From: Terana coerulea
Taxonomy: Eukaryota; Basidiomycota; Agaricomycetes; Polyporales; Phanerochaetaceae
NCBI GenBank assembly: GCA_024811115.1
Contig: JAKOGH010000783.1
Coordinates: 310,001 to 374,000 of the forward strand
Direction of reading: 5' to 3'
DNA: 64,000 nucleotides
A program made the position numbers and the translations under genes. The notes beneath the pieces were generated by a model that saw nothing but the letters and a program-made list of their open reading frames with translations, searched no databases and was not told the origin of the DNA. Below are positions 1 through 10,229 of this stretch, in pieces; the stretch's first letter is position 1, and each line of letters begins with the position of its first letter.

Positions 1-183
1 CATAATCTGCTGTCCTTCGTTCTGAGAGCTCCTTAGCTTTTCCCTCTCAGAACGAAGGTATGCATGTTCTCTTCACTCGTACATACCGCCTGTACTTATT
101 TAGCTTTTCCCTCTCAAAACAAAGCATTTTGCCTATTCCTTCCTCGCATGAACTTAGTGAACTCAGCGTAACACTGAGTTACA
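1..183 (+). repeat. 5' LTR of Ty3-A (3' portion)
   Basis: The segment is repeated, with scattered substitutions, at about 5367-5556. Both copies contain two blocks of the phrase TTAGCTTTTCCCTCTC about 60 bases apart and end at ACTGAGTTACA, after which the sequences diverge. This places the LTR/internal junction at base 183. The canonical LTR end CA is present. Confidence 0.75.
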
Positions 184-668
184 TTTTTTTGAATATACAA
201 CTCTTCACTCCGACATTAGTTCGATGTCCTCGCTCACTGAGTGAGCCTCTATGTTTTCCATGCCCCTCCATGACCGTGCCCCCTGCACTTCCAAGTTCTT
301 CATCACCTCAGTGTCTAGCCACTCTGTCTTGAGCTGTAACACACAGTGTTAGCCATCTCCAAGCGTCTGTACCATTCAGCAATCTGGACGACAACGAACT
401 CAATGACCTTTTCACCGACTTTCTGATGCTGCTTACGAAAGATCTCCTCGACTTTAGTGCCAACGTATCTGAGTTTGGAGGATTGAGTGGAACAGTATCA
501 GGATGCATACCTAGCCAGCTGTACATCTACTCTATTACTTTGCTGCAGTACTACGCACCATGCACACACTGTACACGCCGCTGGCTGTTATACTTTAATG
601 TTGCAATACCCTCCCATCTTATCGCGAACTCTACTCCACTGAAGCCGAAAATCCACCAATGTTCGCCA

Positions 669-1557
669 ATGCCACCATCCTCTTTATCGTCGTCAGACTT
701 CGATTCTGACTGCGATGCTTCCATTCGAGACATAGCCAGCGCCACAGACAAGAATGCGTCTGTCGAGACCAATGGTTTGAAGAATATCCCAAACTTCACC
801 AAGGGTATTGTCATGCCTAAGGTATTGAACAAGTGGGAGATGCAAACCTGCATGTACTTTCAGACCAAGTCTGTTGCACCTGACAAGCAAACCACCACCG
901 CAGCGGATGGCTTACAGGGCTCTCTCATCCTGACCTAAGATTAAAACAACGCGTCAACCATCAACGCATTATCATTCGATCCCTTCATGGGCCTCCTTTG
1001 CGCTACCTGGCTTCCTATCGGATGGTAAGACAACGAGCTCACCAAGCTCCTCCAGATGCGTCAAGGAGACAATGAGCCTCTCAGGCACTGGGTTGACATG
1101 GTTAAATACTAAAATAACTTACTTCGCAGCTCCTCACAGAAGTACTCTAAAGCACAACTTCGCACACACGTCACGGCGAATTCCTGCAAGCCCATCCGGA
1201 AGGAAACATCAAAGGCAACTGTCAAGGCCATTGTCAACTACAAGCTCTGGAAAGAAGTGCTCTTCGACACGAACAGTATCCATCTCAATAAGCGTCACCA
1301 ATGTCACTCTGAATTTACTGCCTTCTTTGCTCTCGAGAGAAAAACTGCTGCTGCTACTCGGATCAGCAACAATGTCAAAACATCTTCTGGTTCTTATAGC
1401 TCCGGAGCCGCCACTACTACCACCTCTGGTTCCACCACGGTCACCACTTGTCTTGCTCAAACACACCGAAGATGAGCGGGTGGTACTGAAGGACAACGTG
1501 GGTTGTTTCAAGTGTCGTTGCTTGAACGCCCGAACATGTCATAATGAATTGCTCTAA
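669..1557 (+). pseudogene. Ty3-A gag remnant with zinc knuckle
   Basis: Gag would form the particle that packages the element RNA. The frame starting at the ATG at 669 runs into a capsid-like stretch, changes frame near 1000, and continues to a cysteine-rich segment with GCFKCRCLNARTCH near 1500-1545. This resembles a retroviral-type zinc knuckle of the GCFKC kind. A serine/threonine-rich linker (about 1375-1460) lies just before it. Several stops and at least one frameshift prevent translation. The ATG at 669 is the best visible start because acidic gag-like sequence follows it at once, but an earlier start cannot be excluded. Confidence 0.6.
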
Positions 1558-1629
1558 CGGTTTTCCCAACTCGCTGACATACAAAACTATCACTGTGCAG
1601 ATGCAGGCAAGACCTCTGGCCATTCTAAG

Positions 1630-2190
1630 GCCTAAGTTGCTGCTATCACGAATGCTGACTTTGATGGTGGACCTTTGATTTATGTTGCTGCTGTGCGTAC
1701 CACCTCCCTGCACACTGTCGCTTCGGCCATCCTTAGCTCTGGCGATGATACTGGATCCGATTCCGAGTACATTTACCCTGCTCTATCCACGCCTCACCTC
1801 GTCTTACATGCTGCCATCCTCGCACTCTCCACTGTCTCTGACCCCTTGCCAATGCTGATCGACTTTGCCTCCCCACAGTTCCGATTAAAGAATAAGTGGT
1901 TAATTAGCTGGGGCTCCACCATCATGTACTCCCTAAACTTTTTCAAATGAGAGATGCTTTTGGATCGGAAGGAGGATGTGTAGCAAAAGCATGGGTCAAA
2001 CTTAGAATTGCACTTCCTGGCTTGTCATAGACTTTGCATATTTCTGTTCACACTCGTCGTCCTCACGCTCTGTGTGCCTGTAATACTAGGTCTTCCTTTC
2101 CTCACTGCAAACCGTCTGGTGGCTGATTTCAAATGTCACTCTCTCGTTAACAAGACTTCTAGCTGTAACCTCTTTGAATTTGCCCATTAA
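1630..2190 (+). pseudogene. Ty3-A aspartic protease remnant
   Basis: The protease would cut the Gag-Pol polyprotein. A frame up to 1950 contains LPMLIDFASPQ, in the position where an aspartic protease carries D-[ST]-G; the Asp remains but the Gly does not. A second frame (2008-2190) contains PVILGLPFLTANRLV, the characteristic C-terminal strand of fungal Ty3 proteases. A frame change separates the two halves. It lies directly between the gag zinc knuckle and the RT, as expected. It is not functional. Confidence 0.6.
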
Positions 2191-2479
2191 CACTTGCTAA
2201 AGGTGAACGTACTGTCCAGCAGAAGCGCATCGAGCAAAAGACCACAGATGACAATTGCCAATATGAGGAAGGACAACAGGTCATCCTCGAAGAGTGAGCA
2301 TTACAAACTCAGAAACATGACTTAGTTCGCAAATTGAAGCAACGTTTCAACGAGCCCTACAATGCATGGTTACCCAACCTCCTGTCTTTACCATTGAACC
2401 GCATTACTGTCATCTGTGCATTGAATAACTCACCGCTTTTGAGCCTCTGCAATGTGAGGACACACTCATCAGAATAGAG

Positions 2480-3240
2480 TTTGCTAACTGTTTCCCAGAT
2501 GATATCCCTCATTTGGATCATCTACCCATGAATATCTACCATTGGTTTCGCCTCAAGGACCCAAACATTGTTATTTCCCGTCAGCAATATAAGTGTCCTA
2601 AGAAGTACTGTGAAGTTTGGCAGCTTCTGCTGAATGAACACGTTGATGCGGGTTAACTTTGTTGGTCATCCAGCCTTTACTCAAGCCCGGCCTTCCTCAT
2701 TTTAAAGGCCAACCCAACTGTGACACCTCAATGGTTTAACAACTATTGAGGACTCAATGTGAACACCATGCCTGGTGTCCACTCATTACCAAAAATTAGT
2801 AAAATGTTCTTGAGCTGTGGCAAGGGTAAAATCTGGAAAAAGATAGACATGACAAATTCCTTCTTCCAAACCCCCATATATCCGGATGATATCCAGTACA
2901 CCGTGGTTGCCACGCTCTTTGGTCTGTACGAATGGACAGTGATGCTCTAGGGCTGTAGAAACAAGCTGGCAATGCATCAACGCCCGAATGTTCTACGCAC
3001 TACACAACTACGTTGGCTGCATCTGTCATGTTTACTTAGACAACATAATCATCTGGTTGAACTCTATAGAGGAGCATTGCACTAACATCTGTCTAGTGCT
3101 CGAGGCCCTTTGGAAGCAGTCCCTATTTTGTTTGCCGAAGAAGACTATGCTCTTTGCAACGGAAATCAACTTTTTGGCTACACTATCTCGACTTGAGGCA
3201 TCAAGGCCGACGGCAAGGTCAAACACAGCTTAAACTGGCT
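2480..3240 (+). pseudogene. Ty3-A reverse transcriptase remnant
   Basis: The reverse transcriptase would copy the element RNA into DNA. The recognisable core includes KIWKKIDMTNSFFQTPIY (about 2833-2890, with the first catalytic Asp) and, in another frame, VYLDNIIIWLNSIEEH (about 3030-3080). The second motif corresponds to the Y-x-D-D box, but its last Asp is Asn (codons at 3033-3044 read Y-L-D-N), so the metal-binding pair is broken. Stops lie near 2656, 2748 and 2950, with a frame change near 2960. The upstream thumb and finger segments are visible only in pieces. Confidence 0.7.
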
Positions 3241-3249
3241 GAAACCCAA

Positions 3250-3860
3250 ATGTGCGCTGTAACGTGTACGCATTTCTGGGACTCATTCATTACATTTCAA
3301 ACTTCCTACCTGCTCTTACGTGCTTTACATCCGTGCTGAATCTTCTTACTACAAAGGAAGCCGAGAAGTGTTTCATCCGGAACACACAACACGATGTTGC
3401 ATTTGAGCAAGTCAAGCAGCTCGTTACGTCTCACAAATGTCTCACTGTCATCAATCACAACAATATAGATGACAACAAGATATTCGTATCTTGCAATGCC
3501 TCCGACTTCTGCACCAGCGCTGTGTTATCTTATGGCAAGACGCTTGAGACTGCTTGTCTTATAGCTTTTAAGTCTCAATAGCTCAAAGGTGCGAAATTAA
3601 ATTATCTGGTTTGCGAAGGAGATATTGGCAGTGGTCTGTGCACTTAAGAAGTGGCGCGTCAACCTCATAGGTGTGCTCTTTGAAGTGTTCACTGACCATT
3701 GTATGCTAGAGAACTTCCACAAGTAAAAATACCTCTCATAAAGGCAAGCTCAGTGGTCTGAGTTCTTTTCTCAATATGATTTCATAATCACCTACATTAA
3801 AGGTGAAGATAACTCCCTGCCAACTCTATGTCACGCAAGCCTCCTCTTGGAGGGAGTGAA
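3250..3860 (+). pseudogene. Ty3-A RNase H remnant
   Basis: RNase H would remove the RNA strand during reverse transcription. The open stretch 3252-3581 carries FLGLIHYISNFLPAL (the RT connection), then LTTKEAEKCF and NKIFVSCNASDFCTSAVLS. The last phrase matches the first active-site strand of Ty3 RNase H (CDASD type), with the leading Asp replaced by Asn. After 3581 the match continues in decayed form through a KKWR segment and a YIKGEDNS-like segment (near 3793-3815), typical of the domain end. It follows the RT without a gap. Confidence 0.65.
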
Positions 3861-4229
3861 GGTGATCGATCCCAATACCTGCATAGCTATACGCTCTTAC
3901 GTGGGACGCTACAGTGGCAATGCGAGATTGAACATGGGTGCAACTGTTAGTAAATCGACACGCATGTGCTACTACAGGGTTCCTACGTGTCACTACCGAC
4001 CCAGAGTAGGTGGAGCGAGTTTATAATGGATATGCAAGCAACAAGTGGGTGCTGCACTTGGTTGATTCACTGTGGAACCCTGCAGCGCACTAAATAGTGG
4101 TAAGAGGCGAAGACATAAACAGTCTCGCCACCCTATGCAAGGGATAGTTGGATGGCTTTGAACAAAAAGTGTTAGCATACAGAACAGCATCCTCTATGTT
4201 GGGGACCATCTGGTAATACTCCGCGACCG

Positions 4230-5377
4230 GGAGCTATGTGAAGCCATCTTCTGCTTAGCGCATGATACACTTTGGACACTTCAGTGTCGAAATCATACAC
4301 GGCCATCTAGTCTGGATATTATTGGCCATATATGCGCTGTGAACTAGAGACACTGTATGTATCTTCATGCAAACAGTGTCAAAGAAACAAATCCCCTACT
4401 GTGAAGCCCACAGAACCCTTGCACCCTCTTCCAGTGCCAGAGTCTTGAGGAAGCTCAGTAGCCATCAATTTTGTTGGCCCTCTTCCAATAGTGGTGGAAA
4501 TGACTGCATCATTACCTTCACTTGCAGATTTGGATCAGATATCTGTTTCACACCTTCTGCACCAACATCTCAGTAGAAGACCTCACCCTGCTATTTTTAA
4601 TCACTGGTACTGCAAAATAGTCTCTCCTCGAGATTGTATTTGACTATGACAAACTGTTCATCTTCAAATTCTGGAAGGCACTTCATCACCTCACTGGAGT
4701 TAAACTTAAGATGTCCTCTATCTACCACCCGCAAACCAACAGCTCCAGCAAGTGGACAAACAAAACAATCATCCAAGCTTTGTATTACCACATCGAATGC
4801 AATCAGACCGGCTAGTCGTGCATACTCCCAATTATCTGATTCAATTACATAAATACAGTCAATGCCAGCTCGTTGTTCACGCCCTTCCAGCTCTTACAAA
4901 AACAGTCTCCTTGTATTATCTCCTCATTTCTCAACACCGACATGCACAGTCTTGGCGACTTCGGCAATACCAGGAAGGTCACATCCGAGCTAATCCAGTG
5001 TTTGGATGCAGACGTCCTAGAAGCTCAAAACAACCTGCTGCTCGCAAAGATGAACCAGGTGTATTATGCTAACAAGTCACGTGGACATAAGATCCCTTAA
5101 AAGGTCAGCGACAAGGTCTTTGCTCTCAACATTACAACAACAGTGCGACTACATACAAAGGGGTGACAGCCGTGTTGTAAAATTCATAATACGCTATGAT
5201 GGACCTTACATAGTAAAAGCCGTATATTCCAAACTCCTCTTATACACTCTCGACTTACCGCCTTCTATGCGAATCTTTCCCACTTTCCACTCTTCCTTGC
5301 TGCACTACGGCAAGATAATGACCCTCAGCTCTTCCCTAGTACTTCCTTATTATTATTGCTTCCCGAACACTACATAA
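4230..5377 (+). pseudogene. Ty3-A integrase remnant
   Basis: The integrase would insert the cDNA copy. Recognisable parts are a core segment with FWKALHHLTGVKLKMSS followed by YHPQTN (about 4665-4740), then the tail segments VNASSLFTPFQL (about 4860-4895), NKSRGHKI and VSDKVFAL (5075-5130), and YIVKAVYSKLLLYTLDL followed by MRIFPTFHSSLLHY (5200-5310). In the usual QTDG-x-S-E motif the catalytic Glu position reads Lys and the Asp reads Asn, so catalysis would be lost. The C-terminal SH3-like part is the best preserved. No chromodomain is visible before the 3' LTR. Confidence 0.65.
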
Positions 5378-5556
5378 CCCGTCGCCTTTCATTCTGAGAG
5401 CTCCTTAGCTTTTCCCTCTCGTGACGAAGGTACGCGTGTTCTCCTCACTCATACATACTCACTTGTATTTACTTAGCTTTTCCCTCTCGAAACGAAGCAT
5501 TTTGCCTATTTTTTCCTTGCATGAACTTAGTATACTCAGCATGCCACTGAGTTACA
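5367..5556 (+). repeat. 3' LTR of Ty3-A (right part; left edge uncertain)
   Basis: This is the direct copy of bases 1-183, ending at the same ACTGAGTTACA. The left boundary cannot be fixed because the matching 5' LTR is cut by the window. It may start some tens of bases earlier, inside the end of the integrase frame. Confidence 0.7.
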
Positions 5557-6064
5557 CCTGCTTATTCTGTTATATTTGTTATAACTCATCTAACTATAAG
5601 TCAATTTGCATGCTCAAGGGCCTGTTTGAGTCGCATTATGTGCATCTACAAGTATGTAACAAGGCAAGAGGCCGACCTGCTATATTTCTCAAGAACGTAA
5701 GTGCAAAGAAGTGCATATTACCTTATACACCCAAGGTATGACTTTAGCTCTATCTCCTTTTGCTATGAAAGCATCTGAATCATTTGGATAGCCAATTGTA
5801 ACTAGTGTACACTAGATAGTTCTAACTAACACTTGCTCTAAGTGTATATAGTCATTTTGAGCCTATACCCACAGATACCTGTGAGTAGTGCATTTATCTA
5901 TGAGTAGATAAGCTACCCATACCTGTGGTCATGGGTATAAGTAGGCACTGATATAGATATAGGTATGCCCCAGAATACCCTGGGTATACCCATGCTTATT
6001 ACTACATACACTGTACCTTGCAGCTGGAATCTCTTTAGCCTCTTAAAAGGCTACAACCAGCTAC
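5557..6064. other. Unassigned AT-rich spacer
   Basis: No coding frame or repeat family was recognised. It contains short imperfect palindromes built on GGGTATACCC (around 5970-5995) and related phrases at 5860-5945. These could be a decayed repeat end. Confidence 0.4.
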
Positions 6065-6624
6065 TATCACAAAACTCTAATACTCACCTGCTAGGAATGC
6101 TTGGAGGGGTTGGGGAGAGCAGGGGACTTTGAGTAAAGCGAGTAGAGGAGATATAAATCAACGATGTTATTGAGTCTAGGGTATTAGCCCTCAGACTAGC
6201 CTCCTTATATACATGTGTAGAGGGACCCCAGACACTATCTAAGACCTCCAATACCATGTGCTGACTGATACAGTCAGGTAATCCATGACTAAGGCTTGAG
6301 CATCGCCGCTCTAACTCCCTTATCAGATCTGACCTAGCTATCATGCTAACATCAACACTATCTAGATGTCCTAATCTAGCTACTGTACACTACCAGTACA
6401 CGATGTCATAGTGACCTCATAGTGAGGTCATAGTCTAGAACGAATCCAGAACTGAGTCCATGATCCTATGTCCGTATGAGGCATATCCCTGATAACCATG
6501 CGTCCATTGCATGGCCAACTGATCAGCATCTTGTAACGCTGTTGTGACGACTGGGTAACATGTCCTGTGACTTGATGTTACACTCTAAGCGCTGTAGACT
6601 AGCGCTGAGGGAAATTTAATGACA
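6065..6624 (-). mobile_element. Solo LTR, family 1
   Basis: This is one of seven LTR copies of the family in the window, read on the minus strand. It begins TGTCA and ends GTGATA in its own orientation, so its ends are TG...TA. It is flanked by a perfect 5-bp duplication, gctac at 6060-6064 and 6625-6629. No internal retrotransposon sequence adjoins it, which identifies a solo LTR left by LTR-LTR recombination. Inside are a U3 with three TGAC/TCA-type motifs and a TATATAAGG box. The family matches the 3' LTR of Ty3-C at 55742-56304. Confidence 0.9.
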
Positions 6625-6784
6625 GCTACCAAGTTATTAACATAATCATTCATAGCTATTGGCAGTTGTTATACAATGCCACTGGTTACAGCACTGCTTT
6701 ACACTGCTGTTTTGCCATTGGTCATCAGCGTAGCCGCTCTTATATTAAATATGTCAATACCTACCAGCCGTTGTATGAACCCTA

Positions 6785-7000
6785 CACATCCTCATGCAAC
6801 CACTGCAATAACTATTTGCAAGCACACTGCTCCTTGCATAACTGCTGCAATGACCACTTGCACATGCATGGCTTCTTGCGTGATCACCACAATAACTATT
6901 TACATGCATGCGGCTTTTGCGTAATCACTACAACAACTATTTACATACACGGGCTTCATGCTATTGCAATGACTCTTTGCCGTGCCACTGCTGCAAGTTG
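6785..7000 (+). repeat. 42-bp degenerate minisatellite
   Basis: About five imperfect units of 42 bases, each with a phrase like CAATAACTATTTACATGCA. Because 42 is divisible by 3, the frame 6676-6924 shows a matching 14-residue repeat rich in Thr, Ala, Ile and Cys. I see no sign that it is a real protein. Confidence 0.6.
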
Positions 7001-9050
7001 TTCAAGCTGCCTCTAATATGCACACATTCTAATATACAGTTTCTTGCCTCTGCTCAGGGACTTTTGGCTAATCTGCATAATGATCTATATGATTATGTAG
7101 CTGCAGGCAATTTCTGTAAAAACAATCATGACTCATTTATAGTTTACAGTCTCAACACATCAGTGGTTTTTGGTTGCAGTGGCCTGCTAGGGAGTGTAAT
7201 GATAGTTAATAGCTTTGTGGCATACACCATCAACTGGTTCCTTTGAGATAGTACACCTAACACTTCATGTCTTAAGCATGTTTTAAAATGCTATGACCAC
7301 CACATATACAACAAGCTGGACAATATATCCACTTCGACAACCACTTTGTGTGCATAAGCATACTGCAGCTGCTGCTGCTGCTGTTTGACTTTGGCCAAGC
7401 TAGCCCTTCAGCTCTACTGGCTGCCTTATTATCAGTGCCACTGCTACTGCCACCTAGTTTTGGGCAGGCTGGTCCTTTAACTATGCTAGCCGCTCTACCA
7501 TTGTTGGTGCTGCCACTTTGATTCCACTTTCTGACATCATATTCAATAGTGCCATGGTTGTGAGCCTGCATCGCCAGTGCAGCTGCAATTTATGCCCGTA
7601 TTGGTTACACCTGCCATTGGTGACAATTTGAATGATGACACGTCTGCTGTGCATCAATTAGAGCAAGTTGAGCCTCATAACAATGTTATAGAGCAGTCAT
7701 GATGCATCTTATACCTCATTATTGCCACTCTTTCAATATGTGTTTTATAAGATCTCTGTTAGTGTGTGCCCTTTTCCCAAAAGCATAGGAGGGTGTATGT
7801 AAGGGATTGGTAGTGTATGCATTTACTTACCTTCATTTTGTATTACTTTACCATAGTTCACATGCTCTATATGCTTGCTCTTACTTGGTTTATATTCCCT
7901 TCACTCTTGTTCTTACTTACCTCTCTTTCCTTTTCTACAGCTTTCTACAATACTGTACAGTCCCGGCATCTTTTATAGCACTGTAGTATACCCTCAAGGC
8001 CAATCCTGTATCTTTAATTCCTACTCTTCCCATTGAGAATTGAGACATTATACCAGTTCTCTCATGTGTCTTGAGTTTAACTCTTATTGTGCGGCTACTC
8101 TTTTTTTCACTGGAAGGCAATCCTCATAAGACAGTATATACCTCCTATACTCTCATATAAATCCTCTACATGTAAACTATTGAGACCTTTCCACTGATAG
8201 TATGGATTGGTGCAGGCTACAATATAGCACCTATGCTGGGCACTGCTTAGTTTAGATCAAACATCTATTGATGCAGTTATGTTAACATCAACACCAACCA
8301 CTGCAGACCAAGAGGATCTGCAAGGTACATGAGGTCTACACTAGTCTCTACAAATAGAGAATAGTAATACCACAGTGAAATAAGTGACAAAATCTAACTC
8401 AGACTAGATATCATATAGCACAAAGTTCAAACAGATATACATTGGCTTAGACTAAAGTGGACTTAGACGAGTGTGCAGTATGCTATTGAGCATGTAACAA
8501 GTCTACACTATAACTATGATGATCCAATTGCCTGCCAGCCGTCCTAAGCATCTGCTGCATTAGTAATAGCAGCAGCATGCCTCTTGTAAGCAGCAAGCAT
8601 GGTGTCAAAGACGGCTGTTAATGAGACATCCTTGGTCTCTTCCTTCCACATTAGCCCAGCTGGCACATTAGAGAAAAACAACCGGCTTTAAGAGCATTAC
8701 ATAGCTATAATAGCTGTAGTAGCATTATAGACTGATACTGGAGTATGTAACACCTATAGCACTCATTACATTTCTAGCAGCACTCGGTAGCTATGCATAT
8801 ATGCTCGGTAACACTTTAGTAGCAGGCTGTAGCATTAGTGCCTGGGTTGAATGGGCCATCACTAGCATGTAGCAAGTATAATTCCTTCATTTATTTATCA
8901 CTGCTTCTCTTTGTGTTGCTATCAATTTGAGTAATAGTTTCTACATATTTAACTATAATTTGCACTAATCTCCCTTTCCCCTCCCTATTCTCGCTCTAAT
9001 CTCACAACTTGTATATTCACTCATTATATCTTATAGTATAACACATGTAT
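7001..9050. other. Unassigned AT-rich region
   Basis: There is no convincing gene. A short run of CTG repeats lies at about 7363-7383. The phrase GGGTTGAATGGGCC near 8840-8860 and the following bases recur, with changes, at about 19030-19080 and 55405-55450, so this is part of a dispersed repeat that travels with the Helitron fragments. The rest is not recognised. Confidence 0.35.
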
Positions 9051-9289
9051 TCATTCTGGCTATAATATAATTACTGTTCAATATTGTATATAAAGTGTTG
9101 CGAGTAAAGTTCTTTTGTTAAGCATAGTTGTAAGATTTTCTGGACTTATATTTCTTAGCTTACCTTCATAATCACAGCTTTGCCCTTGTGCTAATCTATT
9201 ATTACACTAAATATCACAATTTAGAGTAATTGCTCTTGCTATAAAGTGAAACCTTGTATGATATATCAATTCACATGATCTATACTTTG

Positions 9290-10213
9290 TATTGTCAAAT
9301 ATAGTACTTTACTGCTACTTAACATTGACTTTTGTTATGTGGAATATAAGAAATATTAGCAGAGTAATAAATACTAGCTCATTGATAAGTGCATTGTTGC
9401 AAATATTGCATTTGTGCTGGCTTTTCTTGATATCATAAGCTTCTAACCATTTAGCAGTTGATTGATAGCTTGCATTTCCTTCAGGGCTTGTTCTACTTTT
9501 CCAAGTGTTTGCATTGCATAGTATGACTAGTTGATTACCAATTATATTGCTGCCAGCTCCATACTGCACTGAGTTGTTGCAATGTGTACATGTATATGGC
9601 CTATAGCAATACTTTTCTCTTCTTACAAAAAGTACTCTAATAGATTAAAAATGTCTAAGCTCTTATTGTTAGGAATTGAAAACAGAAACTTGTTTACATT
9701 GCAAAGTTCCTCTCTTAACAATTGCCTTGCATTATCTCTGAATAGTTTATCATTTTGTATTATTGTGAAAAGACTTGTGAACTATATCAAAGATCATTCT
9801 AACTAGCTATATGTGTGTCCCAAAATGTTGGCTGCTTTTGATAAACAGAGTACAATATCATAAACAAAGCATCATAACTGCAACTGTTGTCACTCCAAGT
9901 AAATCCTCATTGCATAGTATTTGTTGTATTTGAAGTATAGTAAACCTTTAGCTTTACAATAGATTTTATATTATAAATTTTAGTATTTTGAGCACCCATT
10001 TTTCGCTTTTGGTATTTCCTGTCTCATTGCTTAGAGTAGCCAAAGCAGTAGTTCCCTTGGCAGAAGCAAATGAAGCTGTTGATGATTGCATAGAAGCTTT
10101 GGCTTGCTTTTTCCTTTGAACTTGTTAGCTTTCACAATTTCCCATTCAAAGTCATCTTCAGGCTCAATACTTAACAACTGTGCATCATCTGTCCATTTCA
10201 GCACTTTTGGCAT
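9290..10213 (-). pseudogene. Helitron H1 C-terminal module (Cys/Trp motif plus Zn-ribbon-like end)
   Basis: This is the third conserved block of the Helitron, downstream of the helicase. In the better preserved copy at 26425-26673 it reads MQWRSTWSGISCGYNALFM, followed by a hydrophobic helical stretch. A separate frame here (9315-9569) carries AGSNIIGNQLV and then KCNICNNALINE, a CxxC pair close to the end. A buried W-x5-C-[AG]-Y-[DN] signature of this kind recurs in fungal transposon proteins and could be a cysteine-protease-like fold; that is inference. The three copies keep the same order, so it is part of the element and not chance. Frameshifts and stops inactivate it. Confidence 0.5.
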
Positions 10214-10229
10214 TTGCTTTAGAATATGT

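Larger units (their letters stand above)
1..5556 (+). mobile_element. Ty3/gypsy retrotransposon Ty3-A, decayed, left end cut by window
   Basis: This is an LTR retrotransposon read on the plus strand in the order LTR, gag, protease, RT, RNase H, integrase, LTR. The order protease-RT-RNase H-integrase is diagnostic of Ty3/gypsy. The two LTR copies (1-183 and about 5367-5556) align through most of the visible 180 bases. All frames carry stops and frameshifts, so no intact polyprotein remains. The Gag zinc knuckle, the GLPFL protease tail and the RNase H signature match the Ty3 lineage common in mushroom-forming basidiomycetes; that assignment rests on recall of the family, not on a search. The left end of the 5' LTR lies before the window. 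Confidence 0.85.

Noticed and set aside
426..938. A 170-codon plus-strand frame taken as an intact gene
   Set aside because: Its second half is the start of a Ty3 gag that continues in other frames; the first part is leader sequence.
7363..7383. CTG repeat as a functional polyglutamine or polyleucine tract
   Set aside because: It is short and not within a convincing frame.
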